From contig CALYPO010000006.1 in NCBI GenBank assembly GCA_945276085.1, forward strand, positions 1 through 45,853: a stretch of DNA of 45,853 nucleotides. Reading direction: 5' to 3'. The first letter of the stretch is position 1; every line of letters begins with the position of its first letter. This document shows positions 28,478-38,574 of this stretch, one piece after another. This stretch comes from an uncultured Gilliamella sp. GTDB taxonomy: Bacteria > Pseudomonadota > Gammaproteobacteria > Enterobacterales > Orbaceae. Made by a program: the position numbers and the translations under genes. A model generated the notes under the pieces. The model worked only from the letters and a program-made list of their open reading frames with translations, did not search any database and had not been told where the DNA came from.

Positions 28478-31400
28478 ATGGCTAAGTTTTTTATTGATAG
28501 ACCTGTTTTTGCATGGGTTATTGCTATCATGATGATGTTAGGCGGTGCTTTATGTATAAAGTTGCTAGCTGTCGAACAATATCCGGATATTGCCCCGCCT
28601 GCTGTTACCGTAACGGCAACTTATCCAGGTGCTGATGCGCAAACAATTGAAAATACAGTAACGCAGTTGATTGAACAAAATTTAACAGGTTTAGATAACT
28701 TGATTTATATGAAATCAACCAGTAGTGCACAAGGTGTGGTTCAAACTACATTAACCTTTGCACCTGGAACAAATCCTGATTTTGCGCAAGTACAAGTATT
28801 AAACAAAGTAGAAAGTATTAAATCACGCTTACCTGATAGTGTGCAAAAAAATGGGGTGTCGGTTGCTAAAAATAACACTAACTTTTTAAAGGTTATTGGT
28901 TTTTATTCGACAAACCCACAGAAAACACAAGCAGATATTGCTGACTTTGTTTATTCTACCGTACAAGATCCTATTCGTCGTGTTCAAGGGGTAGGGGATA
29001 CACAGCTATTTGGTTCTGAATATGCTATGCGTATTTGGCTAGATCCAAATAAATTAAATTATTTTAATTTATCAATTGAAGAAGTTACTGCCGCAATTCA
29101 AGCACAAAATGCTCAGGTTACCGCAGGTCAATTAGGTGCTTTACCTTCGACTGAAGGCCAAGAACTTAACGCTACAATTACAGCACAATCTCGTTTAAAA
29201 ACGCCTGAGCAATTTCAGAATATCTTGGTTCGCGTAAATACCGATGGTTCAAATGTCTTATTAAAAGATATTGCCAATGTTGAAATCGGTGCGGCCGATT
29301 ATAATTTTATTTCTCGTTACAATGGTAATGCATCAGCAGGTCTGGGGATCTATTTAGCAACGGGTGCTAACCAATTAAATACTTCAGAACAAGTTGATAA
29401 AAAAATTCAGGAATTATCTAAAATTTTTCCCGAAGATATTAAATTTGCTTATCCTTACGATACAACACCATTTGTTAAATTGTCGATTAGTAATGTGGTT
29501 CATACATTAATTGAAGCAATTATCTTAGTTGTTATCGTAATGTATGTGTTTTTGCAAAACCTTCGTTCAACTCTAATTCCGACAATCACCGTACCGGTTG
29601 TATTATTGGGTACTTTTGCGGTGTTATATATATGTGGCTTTACTATCAATACTTTATCAATGTTCGCGATGGTATTGGCAATCGGTCTATTGGTCGACGA
29701 TGCTATTGTGGTTATTGAAAATGTTGAGCGTATTATGCATGACGAAGGGTTGTCGCCTTATCAAGCAACAGTCAAGTCGATGGAACAAATAACCTCAGCA
29801 TTAGTGGGGATTGCCGTAGTACTTTCGGCAGTATTTGTGCCAATGGCATTCTATGGTGGTGCTGCGGGTGGTATTTATCGTCAGTTCTCCATCACTATTG
29901 TTACGGCGATGTCACTCTCGGTTTTAATGGCGATCGTATTAACACCTGCTCTTTGTGCTCAAATTTTAAAAGCGCCAGCCAAAGACGGTGTTGTAGTCAA
30001 ACAAACAATCGCGGCAAAATTAGCCACTATTCCTCCATTTACTTGGTTAAGCGAATTCACTCAACGCTTTTTTGGTTGGTTTAACAACTTTTATAATAAA
30101 AGTTTACATCTATACGAAAAAGGCGTAATTAAATTTATTCGTTACCCTTTAATCAGCTTTGTTTGTTACATTCTGATTGTTATTGGCCTTATTTTTGGTT
30201 TCCAGCGCTTACCAACAGGGTTCTTGCCTAACGAAGACCAAGGTGTGCTTATTGTTATGGTAGAATTGCCACCCGGTGCGACATTAGAGCAAACCATGGC
30301 AGTATTAGATAAAACGACTAAATTTTATACGACAAAAAAAGCAGACTCTGTTAAAGAGGTATTTACCGTTGCCGGCTTTAGTATGATCGGTCGTGGTCAA
30401 AATATGGGGCTTGGTTTTATTCGATTAAAAGATTGGGACGAACGTAAACGTTCCGATCAAAAAGTCGATGCACTTGTTGCAAGTGGTTATGGATTTGCAT
30501 CTACCGTTACTGATGGTCGAGTTATTATTACAAATTTACCAGCGGTACCTTCACTCGGTATGGCAAATGGTTTCTCTTATATGCTTAAAGATTCAGCTGG
30601 TCTAGGACATGAAGCATTAATGGCAACATTCTTCAAAGTGTTAGGTGCTGCTAGCCACAATCCTAGTTTGCAACAAGTTCGACCTGGTAGTATGTTAGAT
30701 GTACCACAATACAAAATTAATGTTGATTTTGAAACAGCTCAAGCTTTAGGGGTATCAGTCAGTAGTGTAAATACCGTATTATCAACGGCTCTAGGTTCGG
30801 CTTATATTGATGACTTTGTCTACAATAACCGAGTTAAAAAAGTGTATTTGCAATCTGATGCACCATATCGAATGCTACCTGATGACTTTAGTTATTGGCA
30901 TGTGAAAAATCAAAAAGGTGAAATGGTACCTTACGATGCTTTTGCCACCACTTCAAAAAGTTATGGTTCGCCATCGCTTGTTCGATACGATGGAGTTGCA
31001 GCAATGGGGATCAGTGGTTCTGCGGCGCCAGGTTTAAGTTCTGGTCAAGCAATGGCTATTATGGAGCAAATATCTAACGAGATATTACCTAATGGTTATA
31101 CTTTTGACTGGACAGATATTTCTTATCAAGAACGCCAAACTGGTTCACAAACAACTACACTTTATATTATCTCAATAATTGTTGTGTTCTTATCATTGGC
31201 TGCACTATATGAAAGCTGGACAGTGCCAATATCCATCCTATTTGTTATACCGCTTGGTATATTAGGTACAGTTTATGCAACTATGTTTAGGGGGCTTGAT
31301 AACGATATTTACTTTATCGTTGGTTTATTAACCACAATGGGCTTATCAGCTAAGAATGCTATTTTGATCGTAGAATTTGCCAAAGATGCACTTGAAAAAG

Positions 31401-31696
31401 AAGGTAAATCATTAATTGATGCAACACTTGAAGCATGTCGATTACGTTTACGTCCGATTTTAATGACATCATTTGCGTTCATTTTAGGTGTTTTACCACT
31501 AGCGCTCAATAGTGGTGCCGGTTCTGCAAGCCAAAATGCAGTAGGTACAGGGGTAATTGGTGGTATGTTAACCGCAACATTTTTAGCCATATTTTATGTG
31601 CCGTTATTCTTCTTGTTTGTGACAAAATTGTTTACAAAACATAAGAATAAACCTGTTTTATTAACTGAACACAATATGAGCAATGATAACAAATAG
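28478..31696 (+). CDS. acrB: RND multidrug efflux pump, inner-membrane subunit
   Basis: 1072 residues, HAE-1 family (E. coli AcrB 1049). Proton-driven export of drugs, bile-like detergents and other amphiphiles. Proton relay residues Asp407 and Asp408 are in GLLVDDAIVVIENVER; the Lys of span 10 is in SAKNAILIVEFAK. Twelve membrane spans and two large periplasmic loops are arranged as usual. Extra length lies in the central cytoplasmic loop (about 500-540: KDGVVVKQTIAAK...), about 20 residues longer than AcrB. The start MAKFFIDRPVFAWVIAI is diagnostic. Two hairpins follow. Confidence 0.95.
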   Translation: MAKFFIDRPVFAWVIAIMMMLGGALCIKLLAVEQYPDIAPPAVTVTATYPGADAQTIENTVTQLIEQNLTGLDNLIYMKSTSSAQGVVQTTLTFAPGTNPDFAQVQVLNKVESIKSRLPDSVQKNGVSVAKNNTNFLKVIGFYSTNPQKTQADIADFVYSTVQDPIRRVQGVGDTQLFGSEYAMRIWLDPNKLNYFNLSIEEVTAAIQAQNAQVTAGQLGALPSTEGQELNATITAQSRLKTPEQFQNILVRVNTDGSNVLLKDIANVEIGAADYNFISRYNGNASAGLGIYLATGANQLNTSEQVDKKIQELSKIFPEDIKFAYPYDTTPFVKLSISNVVHTLIEAIILVVIVMYVFLQNLRSTLIPTITVPVVLLGTFAVLYICGFTINTLSMFAMVLAIGLLVDDAIVVIENVERIMHDEGLSPYQATVKSMEQITSALVGIAVVLSAVFVPMAFYGGAAGGIYRQFSITIVTAMSLSVLMAIVLTPALCAQILKAPAKDGVVVKQTIAAKLATIPPFTWLSEFTQRFFGWFNNFYNKSLHLYEKGVIKFIRYPLISFVCYILIVIGLIFGFQRLPTGFLPNEDQGVLIVMVELPPGATLEQTMAVLDKTTKFYTTKKADSVKEVFTVAGFSMIGRGQNMGLGFIRLKDWDERKRSDQKVDALVASGYGFASTVTDGRVIITNLPAVPSLGMANGFSYMLKDSAGLGHEALMATFFKVLGAASHNPSLQQVRPGSMLDVPQYKINVDFETAQALGVSVSSVNTVLSTALGSAYIDDFVYNNRVKKVYLQSDAPYRMLPDDFSYWHVKNQKGEMVPYDAFATTSKSYGSPSLVRYDGVAAMGISGSAAPGLSSGQAMAIMEQISNEILPNGYTFDWTDISYQERQTGSQTTTLYIISIIVVFLSLAALYESWTVPISILFVIPLGILGTVYATMFRGLDNDIYFIVGLLTTMGLSAKNAILIVEFAKDALEKEGKSLIDATLEACRLRLRPILMTSFAFILGVLPLALNSGAGSASQNAVGTGVIGGMLTATFLAIFYVPLFFLFVTKLFTKHKNKPVLLTEHNMSNDNK

Positions 31697-31710
31697 CTGT
31701 AATTAAATTG

Positions 31711-31738
31711 CCTATACCTAACTGTTGCTAGGTATAGG
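31711..31738 (+). repeat. Hairpin after acrB
   Basis: CCTATACCTA and TAGGTATAGG, perfect 10-bp arms with an 8-base loop, but no U-tract. Probably an mRNA 3' structure upstream of the true terminator. Confidence 0.5.
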
Positions 31739-31797
31739 TTGAATGAAAAGATTTAAAAAGTTATTTGGTTTTTTACAACTATCTATTTTAAGTGAAC

Positions 31798-31829
31798 AAA
31801 AATGCGCTACTTTAGTTAGCGCATTTTTT
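31798..31829 (+). terminator. Rho-independent terminator of acrAB
   Basis: AAAAATGCGCTA and TAGCGCATTTTT form a 12-bp stem with a 7-base loop, ending in a run of six T. Confidence 0.85.
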
Positions 31830-32173
31830 ATATTTACCATATTGCATTTATTTGGCTTAATAAAAAGTTTGCTAACACATTAAATTTACTAATTTCGCAA
31901 TAGCATTTTTAGTAGATATACCAAAAATATAACCATAGGTCGAATCAACAATTTCAACAGTTATTAGATTATTTTTATAACCATTTTTTATATTCGCATG
32001 GTATGTATATTTTATTTGATAACGAAGCTTGCTTAAAAACTAATGAGTTAAGTTAATAATAATTAGAAGTAGAATTTTTAGAGAGGAAAAAGGGTAATCT
32101 TAATTTAGATGATTAAAACATTGATCATGTTTTTGGGGAATAAGTATTTGTTAAGCAGGATTATTTAATCATT
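31830..32173. other. 344-base gap between acrAB terminator and ruvC
   Basis: Downstream of both flanking genes. It contains the coding-like minus-strand fragment at 31872-32039 and otherwise AT-rich spacer without a clear ruvC terminator. Confidence 0.5.
31872..32039 (-). pseudogene. Possible gene remnant without a start codon
   Basis: A 55-codon minus-strand frame between an in-frame TAG and a terminal TAG. It has no usable start, yet reads like real protein, for example LITVEIVDSTYGYIFGISTK followed by NAIAKLVNLMC. Upstream frames are full of stops, so this would be the C-terminal end of a lost gene. Family not recognised. Confidence 0.4.
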
Positions 32174-32662
32174 TTATTTACAGGTTTTTATCAGCTGTTG
32201 CCCAATGTGAGCATGCGTGATTGCAATAGCTAACGCATCGGCAGCATCAGCTTGCGGACTGGCGGGTAACTTTAATAATAATTTCACCATATGTTGGACT
32301 TGCTTTTTGTCGGCTGCACCAGTCCCAACGACACTTTGTTTAACTAAACGCGCAGCGTATTCAAAAACGGGTAAATCATTATTAACAGCCGAAACAATAG
32401 CGGCACCTCTTGCTTGGCCTAATTTTAAAGCAGAATCAGCGTTACGAGCCATAAAAACCTGTTCTATTGCAAACATATCAGGTTGAAATTGCAGTATGAT
32501 TTCACTCACGCCAGCATAAATACGTTTTAGACGAGTAGGTAAATCTTCAACTGCTGTTCGAATACAACCGCTACCAAGATAGGTTAATTGGCGTCCCGTT
32601 TGTTGGATTACGCCGTAACCCGTCAAACGAGAACCAGGATCGATGCCAAGAATGATGGCCAT
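32174..32662 (-). CDS. ruvC: Crossover junction endodeoxyribonuclease RuvC
   Basis: 162 residues (E. coli 173, the C-terminal tail is shorter here). Resolves Holliday junctions with RuvAB. Acidic active site: Asp8 in GIDPGS, Glu in FAIEQVF (about 67), and two Asp in [13 protein letters not shown] (about 139 and 142). Start overlaps the yebC stop by one base (TAATG), so translation is coupled. ruvAB is not next to it. Confidence 0.96.
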   Translation of the reverse strand: MAIILGIDPGSRLTGYGVIQQTGRQLTYLGSGCIRTAVEDLPTRLKRIYAGVSEIILQFQPDMFAIEQVFMARNADSALKLGQARGAAIVSAVNNDLPVFEYAARLVKQSVVGTGAADKKQVQHMVKLLLKLPASPQADAADALAIAITHAHIGQQLIKTCK

Positions 32663-33405
32663 TAGAGTGTTGCTGCAACCTCGTCAGAAACTTCACCATT
32701 ATGATAAACTTCTTGCACATCGTCGCAATCTTCAAGCATATCGATAAGGCGTAATAATTTAGGTGCAGATTCAATATCAAGATCAACTTTTGTCGCTGGA
32801 ATCATTGAAACTTCAGCCGATTCGGCAACTAAGCCAGCCGCATCAAGTGCATCTTTAACTTCACCAAATGATTCAGGTGTTGTAAATACATCAATTGCAC
32901 CATCATCATAAGTCACCACATCATCAGCACCCGCTTCAAGTGCGGCATCCATGACTTGATCTTCATCAGTTCCAGTCGGGTATGAAATTACGCCTTTTTT
33001 GGTAAATAAGTAAGAAACTGAACCATCAGTACCTAGGTTGCCGCCAGTTTTAGTAAAAGCGTGGCGAACTTCTGATACAGTACGGTTACGATTATCACTT
33101 AAGCATTCTACCATTACCGCAGTACCAGCAGGCCCATAACCTTCATAGATGATAGTTTCCATATTAGTATCATCTTCACCACCAACACCACGGGCAATTG
33201 CTCTGTTCATGGTATCACGTGTCATATTATTCGATAATGCTTTGTCCATAGCAGCACGTAGACGTGGGTTAGACGCTGGATCGCCACCACCAAGTTTTGC
33301 TGCTGTTACGAGTTCACGAATAATTTTGGTAAAGATTTTTCCGCGTTTCGCATCTTGCGCTGCTTTACGGTGTTTGGTATTGGCCCATTTACTATGACCT
33401 GCCAT
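32662..33405 (-). CDS. yebC: YebC/PmpR-family protein
   Basis: 247 residues, matching E. coli Yeb[33 protein letters not shown] is the family signature; the [10 protein letters not shown] motif and acidic middle domain follow. The family is annotated as DNA-binding regulators; recent work ties members to translation of proline-rich stretches, so its role is not settled. yebC-ruvC order matches enterics. Confidence 0.95.
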   Translation of the reverse strand: MAGHSKWANTKHRKAAQDAKRGKIFTKIIRELVTAAKLGGGDPASNPRLRAAMDKALSNNMTRDTMNRAIARGVGGEDDTNMETIIYEGYGPAGTAVMVECLSDNRNRTVSEVRHAFTKTGGNLGTDGSVSYLFTKKGVISYPTGTDEDQVMDAALEAGADDVVTYDDGAIDVFTTPESFGEVKDALDAAGLVAESAEVSMIPATKVDLDIESAPKLLRLIDMLEDCDDVQEVYHNGEVSDEVAATL

Positions 33406-33628
33406 AAAATTCTCCAGATTAATAATTTAAAAATCGCACTATTCTAGCAAACTTTTATCAAAAATTCATTACCTATATATTGATAAGTTTTGTCCTGTGT
33501 TGGATTTATTATTGTAAGAGTGAAAAAGCTATTCGATGAAGTGCAAAACCCATTATTGTTAAAGTGGCCATATTCCTCCCTTTTTTATAACTATTTAAAA
33601 AACTATATTAAAAGCTGAATCATTTCAC

Positions 33629-33644
33629 ATTGATCAAGATCACA
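33629..33644 (+). promoter_or_regulatory. CRP-cAMP binding site of the rbs operon
   Basis: ATTGA-TCAAGA-TCACA: the right half-site is perfect and the left matches 3 of 5 of TGTGA-N6-TCACA. Its centre is about 60.5 bases before the predicted start, the class I position. Confidence 0.65.
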
Positions 33645-33661
33645 ACTTTGCATTTTAGCTA

Positions 33662-33690
33662 TTGCCAGCAGCATTTATTAAGTAGATGAT
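33662..33690 (+). promoter_or_regulatory. Predicted rbs promoter
   Basis: TTGCCA (5 of 6) and GATGAT (4 of 6) are 17 bases apart, predicting a start near 33697, inside the RbsR operator. Confidence 0.55.
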
Positions 33691-33694
33691 GCAT

Positions 33695-33712
33695 TATCGA
33701 AACGTTTCGATA
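33695..33712. promoter_or_regulatory. RbsR operator
   Basis: TATCGAAACGTTTCGATA is a perfect 18-base palindrome with the central CGAAACGTTTCG of LacI-family ribose operators. It covers the predicted transcription start, so RbsR binding would block initiation. Confidence 0.85.
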
Positions 33713-33746
33713 GTCGTCATAATTAAACTAATACAGGGATTTAACT

Positions 33747-34166
33747 ATGCGTAAAGGTCAATTATTTAATTCTGAAATTGTTAAAATTTTAGCTAGAATG
33801 GGGCATACCGATCAAATTGCAATAGGTGATGCAGGCTTGCCAATTGCTAATGAAACCCCACGCATTGATTTAGCATTGACTTATGGTGTGCCAACGTTTA
33901 TGCAAGTTTTTCAAACCGTTTCACATGATATGCAAATCGAAAGGGTGATATTAGCGGAAGAAATCCTTGCTCATAATCCCCACATCCATCAACAAATCAT
34001 CGAACAAATAAAAGAAATAGAGCAGGTTCAACATAACTGTATCGACATTTTATATGTCAGTCATGCGCAGTTAAAACAACAAACTCATCATTGTAAAGCT
34101 GTTATTCGAACAGGTGAATGTACACCTTTTGCCAATATCATTTTACAGTCAGGCGTGATTTTTTAA
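33747..34166 (+). CDS. rbsD: D-ribose pyranase
   Basis: 139 residues. Interconverts beta-pyranose and furanose forms of ribose for use by ribokinase. GHTDQIAIGDAGLPI is the family signature with the catalytic His in MGHTD, and VIRTGECTPFANIILQSGV ends the protein, as in E. coli. First gene of rbsDACBKR with AGGGA before the ATG. Confidence 0.96.
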   Translation: MRKGQLFNSEIVKILARMGHTDQIAIGDAGLPIANETPRIDLALTYGVPTFMQVFQTVSHDMQIERVILAEEILAHNPHIHQQIIEQIKEIEQVQHNCIDILYVSHAQLKQQTHHCKAVIRTGECTPFANIILQSGVIF

Positions 34167-34198
34167 CTTCGTTTGTAAAACAAACAAAAGAGTAATTT

Positions 34199-35713
34199 AT
34201 GAATGAAAATCTTTTACAGCTTATCAACATCCATAAATCCTTCCCAGGCGTAAAAGCACTTGCTGGCGTTAATTTAAATGTGCGTGCAGGTCAAGTCATG
34301 GCATTGATTGGAGAAAATGGTGCGGGTAAATCTACTTTAATGAAAGTGTTGACGGGTATATACCAAAAAGATGAAGGCGAAATTATTTATTTAGGTAGCA
34401 AAGTAAACTTTCATGGACCAAAATCCTCACAAGAAGCGGGCATAGGAATTGTTCACCAAGAATTGAATTTAATACCACAACTGAGTATCGCCGAAAATAT
34501 ATTTTTAGGTCGTGAATTCACTAATAAATTGGGTTGCATAGATTGGCATAAAACGTATAGCGAAGCTGACAAGTTATTAGCCGAACTTCATCTTGATTAT
34601 GATAGTCGACGGTTAATTAGTGATCTATCCATTGGTGAACAGCAAATGGTAGAGATTGCTAAAGTGCTAAGTTTTAATTCTAAAGTCATTATTATGGATG
34701 AACCAACCGATGCTTTAACCGATACCGAAACAACTTCTCTTTTTACCGTAATCAAAAAACTTAAGCAACAAAATTGTGGTGTTGTTTATATCTCACATCG
34801 TTTACAAGAGATTTTTGAAATTTGTGATGAAGTAACTGTTTTACGTGATGGTCAATTTGTTGGTGAAAAAAAAATAGATGAATTAAATGAAGATACACTC
34901 ATTGAGATGATGGTCGGGCGTAAGCTTGAAGAGCAATATCCCAGAATTAATGTTGCTAAAGGTAATGTTACTTTAGAAGTAAAAAACTTGATTGGTCCAG
35001 GCGTTAATGATGTCAGCTTTGCTCTTCACGAAGGTGAAATACTGGGAATTTCAGGTTTAATGGGGGCGGGACGAACAGAATTAATGAAAATGATTTATGG
35101 TGCTAATCCGGCCGAATCAGGAAAAATACTATTACAAGGAAAATCGGTAAAAATTGCTTCCCCGCGTGATGGTTTGAATCAGGGAATTGTCTATATTTCG
35201 GAAGATCGCAAAAAAGATGGCCTGATTTTAGGCATGTCAGTTAAAGATAATATGTCACTGAACGCACTCAATTATTTTACCAATAAGTTCAGAAAGCTAC
35301 AGTTAGCCGAAGAACAGCAAGCCGTTGAGGATTTTGTCGGCTTGTTTAATATAAAAACCCCTTCTATCAATCAGATCATTGGTTTTTTATCGGGCGGTAA
35401 TCAACAGAAAGTTGCTATAGCCAAAGGATTAATGACTAAACCGATGATATTAATTTTAGATGAACCCACTCGTGGCGTTGATGTTGGCGCTAAAAAAGAG
35501 ATTTATCAACTTATTAATCAGTTTAAGCAACAGGGGTTAAGTGTCATTTTAGTCTCATCTGATATGCCAGAAGTACTCGGCATGAGTGATCGTATTTTAG
35601 TTATCTATGAAGGAAAAGTGACTGGGGATTTTTCAATTAACCAGGCAACACAAGAAAAACTTATGGCAGCAGCCGTTGGCAAAGCAGAGGAGAGCGCTGA
35701 TGTTGCAAAATAA
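34199..35713 (+). CDS. rbsA: Ribose ABC transporter, ATP-binding protein
   Basis: 504 residues with two fused ATPase domains. The first has Walker [10 protein letters not shown], signature [13 protein letters not shown] and Walker [10 protein letters not shown]; the second has the degenerate Walker [10 protein letters not shown] usual for this family, signature [13 protein letters not shown] and Walker [12 protein letters not shown]. Powers ribose import through RbsC. Its 3' end overlaps rbsC by 14 bases. Confidence 0.95.
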   Translation: MNENLLQLINIHKSFPGVKALAGVNLNVRAGQVMALIGENGAGKSTLMKVLTGIYQKDEGEIIYLGSKVNFHGPKSSQEAGIGIVHQELNLIPQLSIAENIFLGREFTNKLGCIDWHKTYSEADKLLAELHLDYDSRRLISDLSIGEQQMVEIAKVLSFNSKVIIMDEPTDALTDTETTSLFTVIKKLKQQNCGVVYISHRLQEIFEICDEVTVLRDGQFVGEKKIDELNEDTLIEMMVGRKLEEQYPRINVAKGNVTLEVKNLIGPGVNDVSFALHEGEILGISGLMGAGRTELMKMIYGANPAESGKILLQGKSVKIASPRDGLNQGIVYISEDRKKDGLILGMSVKDNMSLNALNYFTNKFRKLQLAEEQQAVEDFVGLFNIKTPSINQIIGFLSGGNQQKVAIAKGLMTKPMILILDEPTRGVDVGAKKEIYQLINQFKQQGLSVILVSSDMPEVLGMSDRILVIYEGKVTGDFSINQATQEKLMAAAVGKAEESADVAK

Positions 35714-36650
35714 AAAACTTAAAAATTTATTAATTGAACAAAAATCCTTAATTACTTTATTGGTTTTAATCATTATTGTTTCTTGTTTAAGCGATAACTT
35801 TTTTACCTTAAACAACTTTTTTAACATCTTACAACAAACTTCAATCAATGCCATTATTGCAGTGGGCATGACCTTGGTCATTTTAACTTCGGGTATTGAT
35901 CTGAGTGTGGGGTCAATCTTTGCATTATCTGGCGCCATTACTGCTTCGTTGATTGGGGCGGATATATCGCCATTTATTGCGATTTTTGCTTCCTTAGTTT
36001 TAGGGTGGATATTGGGAACCTTTTCAGGATTTATTATCGCCAAAGGTAAATTACAAGCATTTATTGCAACCTTAGTTATGATGCTTATTTTACGTGGTGT
36101 AACGCAAGTTTATACTAAAGGTAGCCCAATTTCGACAGGTACCAATGATAATTCGGAATTATTTGAATGGTTTGCATTTGGGCGTGTACTGGGGATTCCT
36201 GTACCAATTTTTATCATGGCAGTTGTTTTTATCGTAGCTTGGTACTTACTTAAATACACACGTCTGGGTCGTTACATTTATGCATTAGGTGGGAATGAAG
36301 CGGCAACCCGTCTATCAGGTATTAATGTTGATCGCGTTAAAATCCTTGTTTATGCAATTAGTGGTTTACTTTGTGCATTAGCTAGCACTATTGAGGTTGC
36401 TCGATTGTCTTCAGCACAACCTACAGCAGGGACAGGTTATGAAATGGATGCAATCGCAGCAGTGGTACTTGGCGGTACTAGTATGTCAGGTGGACGAGGA
36501 AAAATTTTAGGTACTTTGGTGGGGGCTTTAATTTTAGGGTTTTTAAATAATGGATTAAATATGCTAGGCGTTGATGCCTACTACCAAATGATCGTAAAAG
36601 GAGTGGTTATTTTATTAGCCGTATTAGTTGATAAAAAAACCAATAAATAA
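35700..36650 (+). CDS. rbsC: Ribose ABC transporter, permease
   Basis: 316 residues from the chosen ATG, which has GGAG 7 bases upstream and matches the family N-terminus ([16 protein letters not shown]); an in-frame ATG 24 bases earlier has no ribosome site. About ten membrane segments; [33 protein letters not shown] and [20 protein letters not shown] are near-identical to E. coli RbsC. Inner-membrane channel for ribose. Confidence 0.95.
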   Translation: MLQNKKLKNLLIEQKSLITLLVLIIIVSCLSDNFFTLNNFFNILQQTSINAIIAVGMTLVILTSGIDLSVGSIFALSGAITASLIGADISPFIAIFASLVLGWILGTFSGFIIAKGKLQAFIATLVMMLILRGVTQVYTKGSPISTGTNDNSELFEWFAFGRVLGIPVPIFIMAVVFIVAWYLLKYTRLGRYIYALGGNEAATRLSGINVDRVKILVYAISGLLCALASTIEVARLSSAQPTAGTGYEMDAIAAVVLGGTSMSGGRGKILGTLVGALILGFLNNGLNMLGVDAYYQMIVKGVVILLAVLVDKKTNK

Positions 36651-36686
36651 GGGTATTAAATCGAGATTTTATTTTGGGAGAAAGTT

Positions 36687-37574
36687 ATGAAATTTAGAAA
36701 AATGATGGCAGCTGTGATTGCTTCTGCACTAAGTGTTTGTATTGCTTTTCAAGCCTCAGCGAAAGAGCGCATCGCTTTAGTTGTTTCAACGTTGAATAAT
36801 CCTTTTTTTGTTACCTTAAAAGATGGTGCCGTAAATAAAGCGAAAGAATTGGGTTACGACTTAGTAGTCTTAGATTCACAAAATAACCCTGCTAAAGAGC
36901 TCGCTAACGTTGAAGACACCATTGTTAAAGGCGCTAAAATCATTTTGATTAACCCTACTGATTCTGAAGCGGTTGGTAACGCCGTACTGGCGGCTAATAA
37001 AGCCGGTATTGCGGTTATTACACTTGATCGTGCTTCAGTCAAAGGCGATGTAGTGAGTCATGTTGCCTCTGACAATGTTGCTGGTGGCAAAATGGCCGGT
37101 GACTTTATTTTTGAAAAATTGGGGGCTAATGCCAAAGTGATACAATTGCAAGGTATTGTTGGGACATCTGCTTCTCGTGAACGAGGTGAGGGTTTTGTCA
37201 AATCTGTGCAAGCAAATCAATTGGCTATTTTAACAGCACAACCGGCAGACTTTGATCGCGCTAAAGGGATGAACGTAATGCAAAATCTTTTAACTGCTTA
37301 TCCGGCTGTGCAAGCCGTATTTGCAGAAAATGACGAAATGGCATTAGGTGCTGTGCGCGCCATACAAACTGCAGGTCGTAATGATATTATCGTAGTTGGT
37401 TTTGATGGTACTGATGATGGTGTTAAATCAGTACAACGCGGAAAAATGGCCGCAACTGTCGCTCAGCAACCCGACAAAATCGGCTCAATAGGTATTGAAA
37501 TTGCTGATAAAGTAATAAAAGGTGAAAAGGTTGATGCAAAAATTCCTGTAGAATTAAAACTGATAACTCAATAA
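36687..37574 (+). CDS. rbsB: Ribose-binding periplasmic protein
   Basis: 295 residues. Sec signal peptide with cleavage after ASA at residue 25. Mature protein starts [20 protein letters not shown], with the ribose-binding pattern seen in E. coli: the NNPFF loop, DR in TLDRAS, SRERGEG (Arg for ribose), AEND near 213 and [10 protein letters not shown]. Delivers ribose to RbsAC and, in motile enterics, to the Trg receptor. A hairpin separates it from rbsK. Confidence 0.95.
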   Translation: MKFRKMMAAVIASALSVCIAFQASAKERIALVVSTLNNPFFVTLKDGAVNKAKELGYDLVVLDSQNNPAKELANVEDTIVKGAKIILINPTDSEAVGNAVLAANKAGIAVITLDRASVKGDVVSHVASDNVAGGKMAGDFIFEKLGANAKVIQLQGIVGTSASRERGEGFVKSVQANQLAILTAQPADFDRAKGMNVMQNLLTAYPAVQAVFAENDEMALGAVRAIQTAGRNDIIVVGFDGTDDGVKSVQRGKMAATVAQQPDKIGSIGIEIADKVIKGEKVDAKIPVELKLITQ

Positions 37575-37583
37575 AATTATCAA

Positions 37584-37601
37584 GGACGCATGAGTGCGTC
37601 C
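37584..37601 (+). repeat. Hairpin between rbsB and rbsK
   Basis: GGACGCA and TGCGTCC around TGAG, with no U-tract. It resembles a 3' stabiliser that would raise rbsB mRNA over rbsK. Confidence 0.5.
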
Positions 37602-37629
37602 AATTTCTAGTTGATTAGGAACAAAATAT

Positions 37630-38571
37630 ATGAATAGTAAAAAATTAATTGTACTTGGTAGTGTCAATATCGATCATATCTTAAATGTCAATGAGTTTCC
37701 CAAACCAGGTGAAACATTAACAGGTACACATTATAAGATCGCGTATGGCGGCAAAGGAGCCAATCAAGCCGTAGCCGCTGGACGCCTCGGTGCGAATGTG
37801 CAATTTATTGCGGCTGTTGGTAACGATGATTTAGGCAAAAACTTTAAAAAGCAGCTACAAAGCGATCATATTGATACCCGTTCTGTTGCCGTAATCGACC
37901 AAGAAAATACTGGTGTTGCGCTTATTTTGGTCAATCAAGAAGGTGAAAACCAAATTGCAATATATGCTGGAGCGAATGCTGCTGTCACACCAGAGTATTT
38001 AGATCAATTTGCTGACGATATCACAAAAGCTGATGCAATTTTAATGCAACTTGAAACGCCATTAGCAACCGTTGAGCAAGCTGCCAAGTTGGCTAAACAA
38101 AATAATACACAAGTCATTTTAAATCCTGCGCCCGCACAAAAATTATCTGATGAATTACTCGCCCATGTTGATATCATTACGCCAAATGAAACAGAAGCAG
38201 AGTTTTTAACTGGTATAAAAATTATTACCGAGCAAGATGCACAGCAAGCAGCACAATTATTACATGATAAAGGGATCCATACCGTGATTATCACTTTGGG
38301 AAGTAAAGGCGCTTGGGTGAGTCATGCACAAAACGGCGTAATAGTACCAGGGTTTCGTGTTAACGCTGTTGATACAATTGGTGCTGGTGATACCTTTAAT
38401 GGAATGTTGGTTACCGCGTTGCTAGAGGGCAAAGATCTAAAACAAGCGGTTTATTATGCACATGCAGCTGGGGCACTATCTGTGACTAAAGCAGGTGCAC
38501 AAACATCCGTACCAACACGAAAAGACGTCGATAATTTTATTCAATCACAACATTTATCAATGAGAAATTAA
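37630..38571 (+). CDS. rbsK: Ribokinase
   Basis: 313 residues, PfkB family. Phosphorylates ribose at O5. Signature 1 is GGKGANQAVAAGRLGA (about 40-55), the catalytic Asp is in DTIGAGDTFNG (signature 2, about 248-258), and NPAPA and TPNETEAE line the nucleotide site. Fifth gene of the rbs operon; rbsR follows after 3 bases. Confidence 0.96.
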   Translation: MNSKKLIVLGSVNIDHILNVNEFPKPGETLTGTHYKIAYGGKGANQAVAAGRLGANVQFIAAVGNDDLGKNFKKQLQSDHIDTRSVAVIDQENTGVALILVNQEGENQIAIYAGANAAVTPEYLDQFADDITKADAILMQLETPLATVEQAAKLAKQNNTQVILNPAPAQKLSDELLAHVDIITPNETEAEFLTGIKIITEQDAQQAAQLLHDKGIHTVIITLGSKGAWVSHAQNGVIVPGFRVNAVDTIGAGDTFNGMLVTALLEGKDLKQAVYYAHAAGALSVTKAGAQTSVPTRKDVDNFIQSQHLSMRN

Positions 38572-38574
38572 CAC

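Larger units (their letters stand above)
33406..33746. other. 341-base divergent control region, yebC / rbs operon
   Basis: The right half holds the CRP site, promoter and RbsR operator listed separately. The left half should contain the yebC promoter, but no convincing box pair is visible. Confidence 0.6.

Noticed and set aside
35633..36043. 136-codon minus-strand frame antisense to rbsA/rbsC
   Set aside because: Shadow of two recognisable transporter genes.
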